Assembly (NCBI RefSeq): GCF_008711285.1
Contig: NZ_VXDC01000002.1
Span: 354,342 to 418,341, forward strand
Origin: Roseibium aquae
GTDB lineage: Bacteria > Pseudomonadota > Alphaproteobacteria > Rhizobiales > Stappiaceae
Reading direction: 5' to 3'
Length of the DNA stretch: 64,000 nt
This document shows positions 25,762-35,085 of this stretch, in pieces; the first letter of the stretch is position 1, and every line of letters starts with the position of its first letter. The notes under the pieces are model-generated. The model did no database searches. It worked only from the letters and a program-made list of their open reading frames with translations, and was not told where the DNA came from. The position numbers were made by a program, and so were the translations under genes.

Positions 25762-28700
25762 TCAGCGGGTCGCTTCGGCCAGCAGGCTTGCGGCAACCGA
25801 AAATTTCGAGACGCTGAGATCTCCGTCGAGGATTTCCTTCACGGTTCGGGTGGTGCGCTCAACTGTCCGCTCATGGGCCGCCAGCCAGCGCTCGAAACCG
25901 CCCGCTTTGATCGCCTGCGAACAGACATCCCGGTGAGCCGCGACAAGGGTTGCCTTGGCCCGGTCAAGCGCCAATCCGTCATAGTAGTCCCGGATCTCGA
26001 AGCGCTCGGCGAGTTGATGCATGGAATCAATGCTGAAAAACGCCGCGACTTCGAAAAAGGCCTGCGCGGTCTTCAGAAGGTCGGCTTGGGTTTCCTCGGC
26101 AACCATGATGATGTCCGGGATCGCGGTCTCCGCCGGCAGCCACGCCAGCCGGTGCGCCAAGGCTTCTGGGACACCGGCCTCGACATACCGGTCGCGCACC
26201 TGAACAAGTTCTCCGGTTTGGTCAGGGTTCATGGCATCGGACAGGTGATCCCGCAAATTGATGATCCCGCCCCGGAATCGATCGACGACGGACGCAATCC
26301 CCTGTTCGAAAGAGACATTTCGCTTGAACCAGACCACGCGCTGCAACAACAGGTCCTGAACCCGGCAATAGAGCTCGAGCTGAAGTGCTCCGTCGATCTT
26401 CGTATCCAGAAGGTCGATCTCGCCATTCAGGTCGGTCAGGTCGAAGCTGTTGCGCACGGCGACGAAACACTGGGCGATGTCCGTTGTCGTTGCTCCGGTC
26501 TGATCCAACAGACGCGTGAGGAAGGTTGGTCCGCCGCGGTTAATCATGGAATTGGCCAGCATCGTCGCGATGATTTCCCTGCGCAGACGGTGCCCTTCGA
26601 TTTCGTCGCGATAGGTTTCCGCCATCTGGTCCGGGAAATACCGGAACAGTTCGCGGCCGAGATAGGTATCATCCGGAACCGTGCTCGCCAGGAGGGCGTC
26701 GTAGAGCGTGATCTTGGCATAGGCAAGCAGAACGCCGAGTTCCGCACGGCTCAGCAACTGTCCCGCCTTGCGCATGTCCGTCAGGGCCGCTTCGGAGGGA
26801 AGCTGCTCGACCTTGCGGTCCAGGAGACCGGCTGCCTCCAGCTGGCGCATCATTCGGACCTGGAAGCCAAAATCCTCCATCCCGCAGCGTTCTGTCATCG
26901 AAAGAGCCAAGGTTTGCAGGTAGTTGTTGCGCAGCACGAGATCGGCGACCTCGTCGGTCATTTCGGCCAGCAAGGCATTGCGGGCGTCAAGATCCAGCTT
27001 ACCGGACTTGGTCGCCGCGCCGAGCGCGATCTTGATGTTCACTTCCATGTCGGAGGAGTTCACGCCCGCGGAATTGTCGATCGCATCGGAATTGCAGCGC
27101 CCGCCGTGCCTGTGGAACTCGATCCGGGCAAGTTGCGTGAGCCCCAGGTTGGCGCCTTCGCCGATCACCTTGGCGCCGACTTCCGGAGCCGTGATGCGGA
27201 TCGGGTCGTTGGCGCGGTCGCCCGCTTCCGCATCCGTTTCACTGGTGGCCCGGATATAGGTGCCGATTCCGCCGAACCAGAGCAGGTCCACCTTCATGCG
27301 AAGGATCGCCATCATCAGTTCCTGCGGGGTCGCGCTTTTCCTGGTGAGCCCGAGCAGCGCCTGCATTTGCGGCGATACGGGGATGGACTTCGCGGCCCTG
27401 GAGAAAACCCCGCCGCCTTCTGAAATCAGGCTGGCGTCGTAGTCCTTCCAGGACGAGCGGCCCATCTCGAACAGGCGCTTGCGTTCCACCCAGGATTTCG
27501 CCGGATCGGGATCCGGATCAATGAAAATGTCCCGGTGATCGAACGCGGCAACGAGTTTTGTGGCCTTGGACAAAAGCATGCCGTTGCCGAAGACATCGCC
27601 GGACATATCGCCGACACCGGCTGCCGTGAACGGTTGCGTTTGAATGTCCCGGTTCATTTCCCTGAAATGGCGTTTTACCGCCTCCCAGCCACCGCGCGCG
27701 GTGATCCCCATCTTCTTGTGGTCGTACCCGGCTGATCCGCCCGAGGCGAAGGCATCGCCCAGCCAGAAGCCGCGACCCTCGGAAATGCCGTTCGCCGTGT
27801 CGGAAAAGGTGGCCGTTCCCTTGTCGGCGGCGACCACAAGATACGGATCGTCGCCGTCGTAGCGCTGAACGGCAGGTGGCGGGACGACAGTGTCTTCTTC
27901 CAGGTTGTCGGTCACATCCAGCAGAGCGTTGATGAACACCTTGTAGCTTTCCGTGCCTTCCTGGAACCAGGCTTCGCGATTGCTGATATCCGGCAGGCGT
28001 TTGGGCACGAAACCACCCTTCGCCCCGACCGGAACGATCACCGCGTTTTTCACTTGCTGGGCTTTGACCAGTCCCAGAACCTCCGTCCGGAAGTCCTGGG
28101 GCCTGTCTGACCACCGCAACCCGCCCCGCGCGACCATGCCGAAGCGCAAGTGAACGCCTTCCACGCGCGGGCTGTAGACAAAGATTTCCCGGAAAGGTTT
28201 GGGGTCCGGGAGATCCTCGATTTTGCGGGATTCGATCTTGAAGGCGAATGTCGGTTTGGGGTGACCCGTCCCGTCGAGTTGGAAGAAGTTGGTCCTTAGT
28301 ATGCAATCGATGGTGTTCTGAAACCGGCGCAGGATCCGGTCATCGTCGAGGCTTGCCACCTCTTCCAGCGCGCTCTGCAACTCATTTTCCAGACGCGCGG
28401 TCCCGAGGTCCCGATCAGCTTGGGACATGGACGGATCGAACCGCAAATGGAACAGCTCCGCCAGTTTTGCGGTGATCTGCGGGTAGTTGCCGAGCGTCGA
28501 CCACATGTAATCCTCGGAAAAGCGGATCCCGGCCTGACGCAGATATTTGGAGAGCGCGCGGATCGCTGCGATGTCGCGCCACGCCAGGCCTGCCGTCATC
28601 ACCAGGCCGTTGTAGCCGTCATTTTCCGCATGGCCGAGCCAAACGGCCATGAACAAGCCCTCCAGACGCTCCTTCACCGCGTCATCGAAATCGATCACGT

Positions 28701-30567
28701 TCCCGTTCCGGTCTTCCAACGTCATTTCGTGGAGGTAGCTCAACGGAAAGTCGGTGGGCGTGATGCGGTAGGTCCGTTCGTTTATGACCCGGAATCCCAT
28801 GTTTTCCAGGAGCGGCACCCGCGCAGACAAGGGAATCGGCGCGCCGCGGTTGTACACCTTGAGTGACAGGCGCGTATCCTTGGCGCCCGGCGCGCGGAAG
28901 AACGTGATCGCCGTTTGCCGCTGTTCCGACAGGGTCTCGATCTTCATGACGTCCGAAAGCGCCGTCTCGGCCGTGTACACCTCCTTGTAGCCGCCATGAA
29001 AGGACAGTGCATACCTGTCGGCCAGTTCCCGTGCGGCGACCGGATCGAACCGGTCCTTCAACGCATCGCGCAAGCTGTCCGGCCAGGTCCGAACCATATC
29101 CGAAACCGCGCGCTCGAGTTCGTCCTGATCCGCGACCGGCGTCTTGCCCTTGTCCCGGCCGACGATGTAGTGCACTCGGGCCAGCGGCCCCTCGAGATAG
29201 GTGACATACCAGGCCGAAAGCCGTCCATCGAACACATTTGCCAGATAGGTTCCGATGTTCAGGCGTACCTCGGTGGTGTAGCGGTCGCGGGGCACGAAAC
29301 ACAGGATCGAGACATAGCGATCGAACTTGTCGGCCCGGTGCAGGACCCGGATCCGCGGGCGCTCGTCCAGTTGAAGGATGGTGATCGCGAAGGAATACAA
29401 GGTGTCACGGTCGATCTGGAACAGCTCATCGCGGGGAAAGGCTTCCATGACGTTCGCAAGCGCCCGCCCCGAATGGCTTTCCGTATCGTAGCCGGAACGG
29501 GCCATGACACTGGCGACCTTGCGGCGCAGGAACGGGATCTTGCTGGTTGGCTCGGTGTAGGCGGTCGAGGCGAACAGGCCGACGATCCGCAATTCACCGA
29601 CCATGCGCCCGTCGTCGTCGAAAATCTTGGCGCCGATGTAATCCATGTGAACACGGCGGTGAACGCGGCTTTTCACATTGGCTTTGGCAATGATCAAGGG
29701 TTCCGGCTTTTTCAGGAATTCACGGACTTCCGGTGTGATCTGCACGAACTCGTTGCCCCGGCGCAGGACCCGGACGCTCGGGTCGCTCAACAGACCCAGC
29801 CCGGTGCCTTCATGCGGCTCCAACTCACCGTCCTCAACATCCCCCTCGAACTTGTACTCGCGCATGCCGAGGAAGATGAAATTGTCATTTTCCATCCACT
29901 CCAGAAAATGAATGGCTTCCCAAAGCTCATCATTGCCGTGGTCGATTTCCGCGGTCTTGTAGGCATCGATCGCTTCTGCCATGCGTTCGCGCATCGGTTT
30001 GAAGTCCTCGACGGCTGCCCGCACATCCTTCAAGACCGTATCGAGACTGTCGCGCAACGCGGCCCGATCCTTTTCCGCGTCCAAGCATCCGACGTGGATA
30101 TGAATGAGACTTTCCTGCTGGTCGGTGCGCTTGACGGTTTTTTTACGCTTTACGGCGGACAGCAGCGTTCCGTTCGCGTCGCGCTCGACGACAAAAATGG
30201 GGTGGAGCACAAGGTGGACGTCCAGTTTCCGCACTTGGAGTTCATCCATGACCGAATCAACCAGGAACGGCATGTTGTCGTTCACGATTTCGATAACCGT
30301 GAGATTGCCGCCTTTGCCGCCCTTGGCTTTCAGCTGCGGATTGAAAACACGAATGCGGTGGATGCCGGGCGTGCGGGACTGAAAATCCTCGAAGGCAAGG
30401 TCCGCAAGTTCGGCCAGCTCTTCCGCGCTGTAGGTGACGAGGTCTTCGGCCGCGCCGCGTTCATAGAGCGTTTCGGCAAAATCCCGGACCGCAGTCTTGC
30501 TGGTGTCGAACATCGAAATCACATCCGCAATCAGCTTGTGCTTTTGTGGTGCGTGCTTGTCCGGCAT
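25762..30567 (-). CDS. gdhB: NAD-specific glutamate dehydrogenase, large (L_180) class
   Basis: A 1601-residue enzyme oxidising glutamate to 2-oxoglutarate and ammonia with NAD. The length is diagnostic of the 180-kDa class known from Streptomyces, Pseudomonas and alphaproteobacteria. An N-terminal ACT-like regulatory half (to about residue 700) precedes the catalytic core, with RFGMVARGGLRWSDRPQDFRTEVLGLVKAQQVKNAVIVPVGAKGGFV at about 815-862, which holds the catalytic Lys. The nucleotide-binding half follows (AAGVGDMSGDVFGNGML, IGEGANLGLTQLARIEF). It usually works in amino-acid catabolism and is allosterically tuned. AAAGGGGACGGAA precedes ATG30567. It is monocistronic. Confidence 0.96.
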   Translation of the reverse strand: MPDKHAPQKHKLIADVISMFDTSKTAVRDFAETLYERGAAEDLVTYSAEELAELADLAFEDFQSRTPGIHRIRVFNPQLKAKGGKGGNLTVIEIVNDNMPFLVDSVMDELQVRKLDVHLVLHPIFVVERDANGTLLSAVKRKKTVKRTDQQESLIHIHVGCLDAEKDRAALRDSLDTVLKDVRAAVEDFKPMRERMAEAIDAYKTAEIDHGNDELWEAIHFLEWMENDNFIFLGMREYKFEGDVEDGELEPHEGTGLGLLSDPSVRVLRRGNEFVQITPEVREFLKKPEPLIIAKANVKSRVHRRVHMDYIGAKIFDDDGRMVGELRIVGLFASTAYTEPTSKIPFLRRKVASVMARSGYDTESHSGRALANVMEAFPRDELFQIDRDTLYSFAITILQLDERPRIRVLHRADKFDRYVSILCFVPRDRYTTEVRLNIGTYLANVFDGRLSAWYVTYLEGPLARVHYIVGRDKGKTPVADQDELERAVSDMVRTWPDSLRDALKDRFDPVAARELADRYALSFHGGYKEVYTAETALSDVMKIETLSEQRQTAITFFRAPGAKDTRLSLKVYNRGAPIPLSARVPLLENMGFRVINERTYRITPTDFPLSYLHEMTLEDRNGNVIDFDDAVKERLEGLFMAVWLGHAENDGYNGLVMTAGLAWRDIAAIRALSKYLRQAGIRFSEDYMWSTLGNYPQITAKLAELFHLRFDPSMSQADRDLGTARLENELQSALEEVASLDDDRILRRFQNTIDCILRTNFFQLDGTGHPKPTFAFKIESRKIEDLPDPKPFREIFVYSPRVEGVHLRFGMVARGGLRWSDRPQDFRTEVLGLVKAQQVKNAVIVPVGAKGGFVPKRLPDISNREAWFQEGTESYKVFINALLDVTDNLEEDTVVPPPAVQRYDGDDPYLVVAADKGTATFSDTANGISEGRGFWLGDAFASGGSAGYDHKKMGITARGGWEAVKRHFREMNRDIQTQPFTAAGVGDMSGDVFGNGMLLSKATKLVAAFDHRDIFIDPDPDPAKSWVERKRLFEMGRSSWKDYDASLISEGGGVFSRAAKSIPVSPQMQALLGLTRKSATPQELMMAILRMKVDLLWFGGIGTYIRATSETDAEAGDRANDPIRITAPEVGAKVIGEGANLGLTQLARIEFHRHGGRCNSDAIDNSAGVNSSDMEVNIKIALGAATKSGKLDLDARNALLAEMTDEVADLVLRNNYLQTLALSMTERCGMEDFGFQVRMMRQLEAAGLLDRKVEQLPSEAALTDMRKAGQLLSRAELGVLLAYAKITLYDALLASTVPDDTYLGRELFRYFPDQMAETYRDEIEGHRLRREIIATMLANSMINRGGPTFLTRLLDQTGATTTDIAQCFVAVRNSFDLTDLNGEIDLLDTKIDGALQLELYCRVQDLLLQRVVWFKRNVSFEQGIASVVDRFRGGIINLRDHLSDAMNPDQTGELVQVRDRYVEAGVPEALAHRLAWLPAETAIPDIIMVAEETQADLLKTAQAFFEVAAFFSIDSMHQLAERFEIRDYYDGLALDRAKATLVAAHRDVCSQAIKAGGFERWLAAHERTVERTTRTVKEILDGDLSVSKFSVAASLLAEATR

Positions 30568-30692
30568 TTCCGTCCCCTTTTTGCCTTGTTTGGCCTTTGA
30601 ATGCGGCTGAAGTCTGTATGCGGTGTGAGAGTACGCGCGAGACTGATAATATCACCTGAAAAACACGATTTTTCATGACGGAAGGACCGGGG

Positions 30693-31259
30693 ATGAGCAA
30701 ACAACCAACAGCACTGAACCTTGAGCGGCGCCAACCGCTCAGCGACAAGGCCGAGGCCTATTTCGCGCTGTGTGAGGAAAAACTCGGTTTGGTGCCAAAT
30801 GTGCTCATGGCCTACGCCTTCGATGAAACGAAACTGCGCGCTTTCACTGACATGTACAATGACCTGATGCTTTCGGAAACTGGTCTGAGTAAACTTGAAC
30901 GCGAAATGATCGCCGTTGCCGTTTCTGCCGTGAATCGTTGCTTTTATTGCTTGACGGCCCACGGCGCCGCCGTGCGTGAGCTGTCCGGCGATCCGCAACT
31001 GGGCGAAATGCTGGTCATGAACTATCGGGTCGCGGACCTGCCGCCCCGCCAGCGCGCGATGCTGGACTTTGCGGTCAAGCTCACCGAGGACCCGCAAGCC
31101 ATGGAAGAAGCCGACCGCGCGGCACTGCGCGTTCAAGGCTTTACGGACCGGGATATTTGGGACATCGCGTCGGTTGCGGCCTTTTTCAACATGACCAACC
31201 GGGTGGCCAGTGCCGTCGACATGCGCCCCAATGATGAGTATCACTCAATGGCCCGTTGA
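30693..31259 (+). CDS. Peroxidase-related enzyme of the AhpD family
   Basis: A 188-residue alkylhydroperoxidase D-like protein. The catalytic CxxC...H is in NRCFYCLTAHGAAVRELS at about residues 75-92. The preceding LSKLEREMIAVAVSAV helix and the C-terminal FTDRDIWDIASVAAFFNMTNRVASA are typical of the uncharacterised peroxidase-related subgroup. It presumably reduces hydroperoxides by its redox-active Cys pair. ATG30693 is preferred over ATG30675 because GGAAGGACCGGGG sits between them. It is divergent from the glutamate dehydrogenase gene across a 125-base promoter region. Confidence 0.88.
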   Translation: MSKQPTALNLERRQPLSDKAEAYFALCEEKLGLVPNVLMAYAFDETKLRAFTDMYNDLMLSETGLSKLEREMIAVAVSAVNRCFYCLTAHGAAVRELSGDPQLGEMLVMNYRVADLPPRQRAMLDFAVKLTEDPQAMEEADRAALRVQGFTDRDIWDIASVAAFFNMTNRVASAVDMRPNDEYHSMAR

Positions 31260-31357
31260 GCTTAAGGCGCGGCAGGAAACGATGACAGTCCGCCCGTTTG
31301 GGTGTAAATCCAGCGCCTGAACATGTCTGAGGCCGACAAGCGGAGAGGGAGCGGGCC

Positions 31358-32308
31358 ATGGTCGCGCGCGTATTTATCGACGGCGAAGCTGGAACGACGG
31401 GTTTGCAGATCCGTGACCGCCTTGCCAGCCGTTCCGATATTGAGCTTCTCTCCATTGCGGAAGACAGGCGAAAGGATCTGAAGGCGCGCGCGGATCTATT
31501 GAATGCGGCTGATGTCGCGATCCTTTGCTTGCCGGATGAGGCGGCCCGGGAGAGCGTCTCGCTCATCGAAAACGCGACCACGCGGGTGATCGACGCGTCA
31601 TCGGCCTATCGGGTCGCCGAGGGCTGGGCCTACGGATTTGCCGAAATGGACGGTTCTCAGGCCGCGACAATTGCCGAAGCCAAGCGCGTGTCCAATCCGG
31701 GCTGCTGGCCGCAAGGGGTGATTGCGTGCTTGCGCCCGCTGATTTCCGGTGGCCTGCTGCCGGCGGACTTTCCCGTGACGGTGAACGGCGTTTCCGGCTA
31801 TTCCGGCGGCGGCAAGGGAATGATCGCGGACTATGAAAGCCAAGGGCCTGCCGCGAATATGTTCGCGCCCTACGCGCTCGGGTTCAATCACAAGCACTTG
31901 CCGGAGATGACGGCCTATACCGGGCTCGCTGCAGCGCCCTTGTTCGCGCCGGCGGTCGGAAATTACTACAAGGGCATGCTGACGGCCGTGCCGCTCCGCC
32001 TCGACCGCCTGACGGAGGTTCCCACCGGCGCCCAATTGCATGCCGCGATCGCGGACCACTTCGCCGGACAGCGCAACGGGTTTGTCGAGGTCGCGCCGCT
32101 TGGTGCAATCGAGCGCAGCGACGACTTGAACCCGCAGGCCTTGAACGGCACCAACCGCTTGCGGTTGCATGTGTTTGCCAATGACGCCCGCGCTCAGGCC
32201 CTGTTGATCGCCATTTACGACAATCTGGGAAAGGGCGCCTCCGGAGCGGCCGTTCAAAATCTCAATCTGATGCTGGGCGTCGATCAGACCAAAAGCCTGG
32301 CCGCCTGA
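31358..32308 (+). CDS. argC: N-acetyl-gamma-glutamyl-phosphate reductase, type 2
   Basis: NADPH-dependent third step of arginine synthesis. Its 316 residues fit the short type-2 ArgC class. FIDGEAGTTGLQIRDRL at about 5-21 is the nucleotide-binding start of this class. The catalytic Cys is in SNPGCWPQG at about 114-122. GVSGYSGGGKGMI and FNHKHLPEMTAYTGL complete the active site. GAGGGAG lies upstream of ATG31358. It is followed 36 bases later by leuD, an unusual pairing of arginine and leucine genes. Confidence 0.95.
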   Translation: MVARVFIDGEAGTTGLQIRDRLASRSDIELLSIAEDRRKDLKARADLLNAADVAILCLPDEAARESVSLIENATTRVIDASSAYRVAEGWAYGFAEMDGSQAATIAEAKRVSNPGCWPQGVIACLRPLISGGLLPADFPVTVNGVSGYSGGGKGMIADYESQGPAANMFAPYALGFNHKHLPEMTAYTGLAAAPLFAPAVGNYYKGMLTAVPLRLDRLTEVPTGAQLHAAIADHFAGQRNGFVEVAPLGAIERSDDLNPQALNGTNRLRLHVFANDARAQALLIAIYDNLGKGASGAAVQNLNLMLGVDQTKSLAA

Positions 32309-32344
32309 CGCACACAACAACAAGAACGAGGATCACCAATCGCC

Positions 32345-32950
32345 ATGGAAAAATTCACGACGCTCACCGGGGTCGCAGCTCCGATGCCGATCATCAACAT
32401 CGACACGGACATGATCATCCCCAAGCAGTTTTTGAAAACCATCAAGCGGACTGGGCTTGGGGCTTCGCTGTTTTTCGAGATGCGCTTCAATGACGACGGG
32501 TCCGAGAATTCCGAGTTCGTTTTGAACAAACCCGCCTACCGGAACGCCAACATCCTGGTGGCCGGTGACAATTTCGGCTGTGGATCCTCGCGCGAACATG
32601 CACCTTGGGCCTTGCTGGACTATGGGATCCGGTGCGTCATCTCCACGAGTTTCGCCGATATTTTCTACAATAACTGTTTCAAGAACGGGATTTTGCCGAT
32701 CAAGGTCAGCGAGGAGGAACTTGAGAAACTGATGGAGGACGCCGAGCGCGGCTCGAACGCCACGTTGACGGTTGACCTCGAGAGCCAGGTGATCAAGGGA
32801 CCGGATGGCGGCGAGATCAGGTTCGACATCGATCCGTTCCGCAAGCATTGCCTGCTGAACGGTCTCGACGACATCGGCCTGACCTTGCACAAAGCAGACC
32901 AGATCGACGGGTTTGAGGCCAAGCTTGCGAACGAGCGCCCCTGGTCCTGA
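32345..32950 (+). CDS. leuD: 3-isopropylmalate dehydratase small subunit
   Basis: Small subunit of the leucine-pathway isomerase, partner of LeuC (not in this window). The 201 residues match the bacterial 200-residue class. The signature [20 protein letters not shown] at about 23-42 and the substrate loop [16 protein letters not shown] at about 76-91 are intact. It lies just after argC on the same strand, while leuB lies 15 kb away. Confidence 0.96.
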   Translation: MEKFTTLTGVAAPMPIINIDTDMIIPKQFLKTIKRTGLGASLFFEMRFNDDGSENSEFVLNKPAYRNANILVAGDNFGCGSSREHAPWALLDYGIRCVISTSFADIFYNNCFKNGILPIKVSEEELEKLMEDAERGSNATLTVDLESQVIKGPDGGEIRFDIDPFRKHCLLNGLDDIGLTLHKADQIDGFEAKLANERPWS

Positions 32951-32959
32951 GGCTCCGCC

Positions 32960-33463
32960 TCAGTTGTCCTGCGATCCTCGGAGCCCCTTCAGGGTCGCGA
33001 TCTTTTCCAGTTCGGCCATTTTCCGGCCAATGGGTTCCAGCGCGCGAACGGTCGTCTGATAGCGCTGGGCCTGAACATCGAACAGGCGTCGGGCCAGATC
33101 GGGATATTCCTGGATCATTCGCTTGAAGAGCGCGCGCCGGATCCGAATGATCCGCACATCCGTTTGCGCGATAGCGCGGCAGGGGCGCCGGGTGTCCACG
33201 AGCATCGCGGTTTCGCCGAGCAGTGTCCCTGGCGCCGCGATATCGACTTCTTCGAAGCCGCCGCCGGTGCGCTTTTGCAAGGATACGGTGCCTTCGGCGA
33301 CGACCAAGCCGCCGTCGGCACGCTCGCCTTCGTCAAACAGCGTCTGCCCACCGGTGTAGTCCAGGCTTTCCGCGCTGAACGCAAGAAGGCGAAGCTGGTC
33401 GTCCTGGAAGTCGGCCAGCATGGGGATGTTCTTGAGAATCGCGATATCCTGGACAAGGCTCAT
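32960..33463 (-). CDS. Orphan cyclic nucleotide-binding domain protein
   Basis: A 167-residue protein that is essentially a CRP-type cNMP-binding beta-roll (residues about 8-120). It has LFDEGERADGGLVVAEGTVSLQ and the phosphate-binding-cassette region PGTLLGETAMLVDTRRPCRAIAQTDV, with the GE and R-x-A pattern. It ends in helices without a helix-turn-helix, so it cannot bind DNA as CRP does. ATG33463 is taken; a TTG lies two codons upstream. It follows the OmpR-type regulator gene by 24 bases and is probably co-transcribed, suggesting a protein-protein signalling role. Confidence 0.82.
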   Translation of the reverse strand: MSLVQDIAILKNIPMLADFQDDQLRLLAFSAESLDYTGGQTLFDEGERADGGLVVAEGTVSLQKRTGGGFEEVDIAAPGTLLGETAMLVDTRRPCRAIAQTDVRIIRIRRALFKRMIQEYPDLARRLFDVQAQRYQTTVRALEPIGRKMAELEKIATLKGLRGSQDN

Positions 33464-33487
33464 GTCCAAGATGTCGCCTATTTGGGC

Positions 33488-34171
33488 TTACGGCACAAGC
33501 TTGTATCCACCGGCTTCTGTGACAAGAAGCTCCGCGTTCGAGGGATCGCGTTCGATTTTTTGCCGGAGGCGATAGATGTGGGTTTCCAGCGTGTGGGTCG
33601 TCACTCCGGAGTTGTAACCCCAAACCTCGTGCAGGAGGATATCCCGTGTGACGGGCCTCTCGCCTGCGCGATACAGGAACTTCAGAATTGACGTTTCCTT
33701 TTCCGTCAAGCGGATCTTGCCGCCCTTGTCGTCCTGCATCACCTTGGCGGCCGGGCGGAATGAGTAGCGGCCAATGGCAAAGGTCGCGTCTTCGCTTTGC
33801 TCGTGCTGTCGCAGATGTGCCCGGATCCGGGCCAGCAGCACGGCGAATTTGAACGGCTTTGTCACATAGTCGTTCGCGCCCGCTTCAAGGCCAAGAATGG
33901 TGTCGCTGTCGCCGTCATGGCCGGTCAGCATGATGATCGGGGCCTTGAAACCGTTCTTGCGCAACAGTTTCACGGCCTCGCGCCCGTCAATGTCTGGAAG
34001 GCCGACATCCATGAGCAGCACATCGACATGTTCGTCCTTGGCCATGCTGATGCCATTGGCCGCCGAATCCGCCTGCATGGTCTCGAATTCATCGTAGAGC
34101 GAAAGCTGTTCAACCAGCGCTTCGCGCAGTTCATTGTCATCATCAACAATCAGGATGGTGCGGGCGGTCAT
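33488..34171 (-). CDS. OmpR-family response regulator
   Basis: A 227-residue two-component regulator. The receiver domain at 1-118 has the acidic pair DDD, the phosphorylation Asp in LLMDVGLPDIDG, the Thr in MLTGHDG and the Lys in VTKPF. The winged-helix output domain at about 130-225 has LTEKETSILKFLYRAGERPVTRDILLHEVWGYN and THTLETHIYRLRQKIE. ATG34171 has GAGGA upstream; the longer frame is not conserved in style. No histidine kinase is adjacent. CenR-like envelope regulators have a similar setting near an L,D-transpeptidase, but that identity is only a guess. Confidence 0.9.
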   Translation of the reverse strand: MTARTILIVDDDNELREALVEQLSLYDEFETMQADSAANGISMAKDEHVDVLLMDVGLPDIDGREAVKLLRKNGFKAPIIMLTGHDGDSDTILGLEAGANDYVTKPFKFAVLLARIRAHLRQHEQSEDATFAIGRYSFRPAAKVMQDDKGGKIRLTEKETSILKFLYRAGERPVTRDILLHEVWGYNSGVTTHTLETHIYRLRQKIERDPSNAELLVTEAGGYKLVP

Positions 34172-34381
34172 GCCAGGTGTCCTCGCCAAATCACTTCTTG
34201 CAACAGCCGCCGGAGCGGACTGAATACACATGGGGCCTATCACGTCTGTGTGCGAGGGAAATTTTCGCCATACAAGCGGCACAACGTCAATTCTGCTTCA
34301 CGCGGGAGTTAGCGGCGGTTTATCAATGGGTTCCGTGGCCCGTCATATAGGTGGCTCACGGCAAACGCAGGTAAAGCAAAG

Positions 34382-34906
34382 ATGACTGATTTGATAGAGG
34401 TTCGCGCTCTTTCCGGGCGCCGAACCCGGGGGGTCGTAGGCGTGGGGCCGATCACGTTCCCGTGTGCGCTGGGCCGGTCCGGTATCACCCGGTTCAAGCG
34501 CGAGGGCGACGGCGCGACGCCGGCCGGGAGTTTTCCGCTCCTGTCCGTTTTTTACCGCGCCGACCGCGGGCCTCATCCTCGGACCCGCCTGCCCATCGAT
34601 CCGATCCAGTCCGACGACGGCTGGTGCGACGATCCTGGCCATCCGCGTTACAATCGTCTGGTCCGACTTCCCTTCCCGGCGAGTCACGAGGTCATGTGGC
34701 GGGAAGATCGTCTCTACGACATCGTGGTGGTGCTCGGCTGCAATTATGCGCCCGCTGTCAAAGGACGCGGCAGCGCCATCTTCTTTCACATCGCGCGCGA
34801 AGGTTATCAGCCGACGGAGGGCTGCGTGGCCGTTGCGCCCGCCCACATGCGGCTTGTCCTGGAAGCTGTCCGGCCGGGCGCGGTCATGCGAATAGGCGCG
34901 TCTTGA
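34382..34906 (+). CDS. L,D-transpeptidase family protein (YkuD domain)
   Basis: A 174-residue protein whose catalytic segment FFHIAREGYQPTEGCVAVAP at about 139-158 gives the YkuD His and Cys. The usual S-x-G-C is TEGC here. VKGRGSAIFFH and TPAGSFPLLSVFYR are also typical of the short cytosolic or periplasmic YkuD group. Such enzymes cross-link peptidoglycan or attach proteins through a meso-DAP linkage. No signal peptide is seen, which is common in this short subgroup and leaves its location open. It is divergent from the response regulator. Confidence 0.85.
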   Translation: MTDLIEVRALSGRRTRGVVGVGPITFPCALGRSGITRFKREGDGATPAGSFPLLSVFYRADRGPHPRTRLPIDPIQSDDGWCDDPGHPRYNRLVRLPFPASHEVMWREDRLYDIVVVLGCNYAPAVKGRGSAIFFHIAREGYQPTEGCVAVAPAHMRLVLEAVRPGAVMRIGAS

Positions 34907-35085
34907 CGTGGGCGCATGGCTGTTCTGAAGGAGCGCTCTGGCACCGTACTCTGGTATTTTGGCGAGGTTTCCGCCATATAGGGCCGGTCGGGCGCCCTTC
35001 CCGCCGTGGAGCGGTGACGAAGACCACGATCGCACATCGCTGTCGGCGTGCGCCTCAGAACCTCAAAACCTATTGATATAACGAC

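Noticed and set aside
25657..27423. 588-codon plus-strand open frame opposite the glutamate dehydrogenase gene
   Set aside because: Antisense shadow with no recognisable protein features.
28915..30600. 561-codon plus-strand open frame opposite the glutamate dehydrogenase gene
   Set aside because: It is fully antisense to a strongly supported gene, has no ribosome site and no domain; GC-rich codon bias opens such frames.
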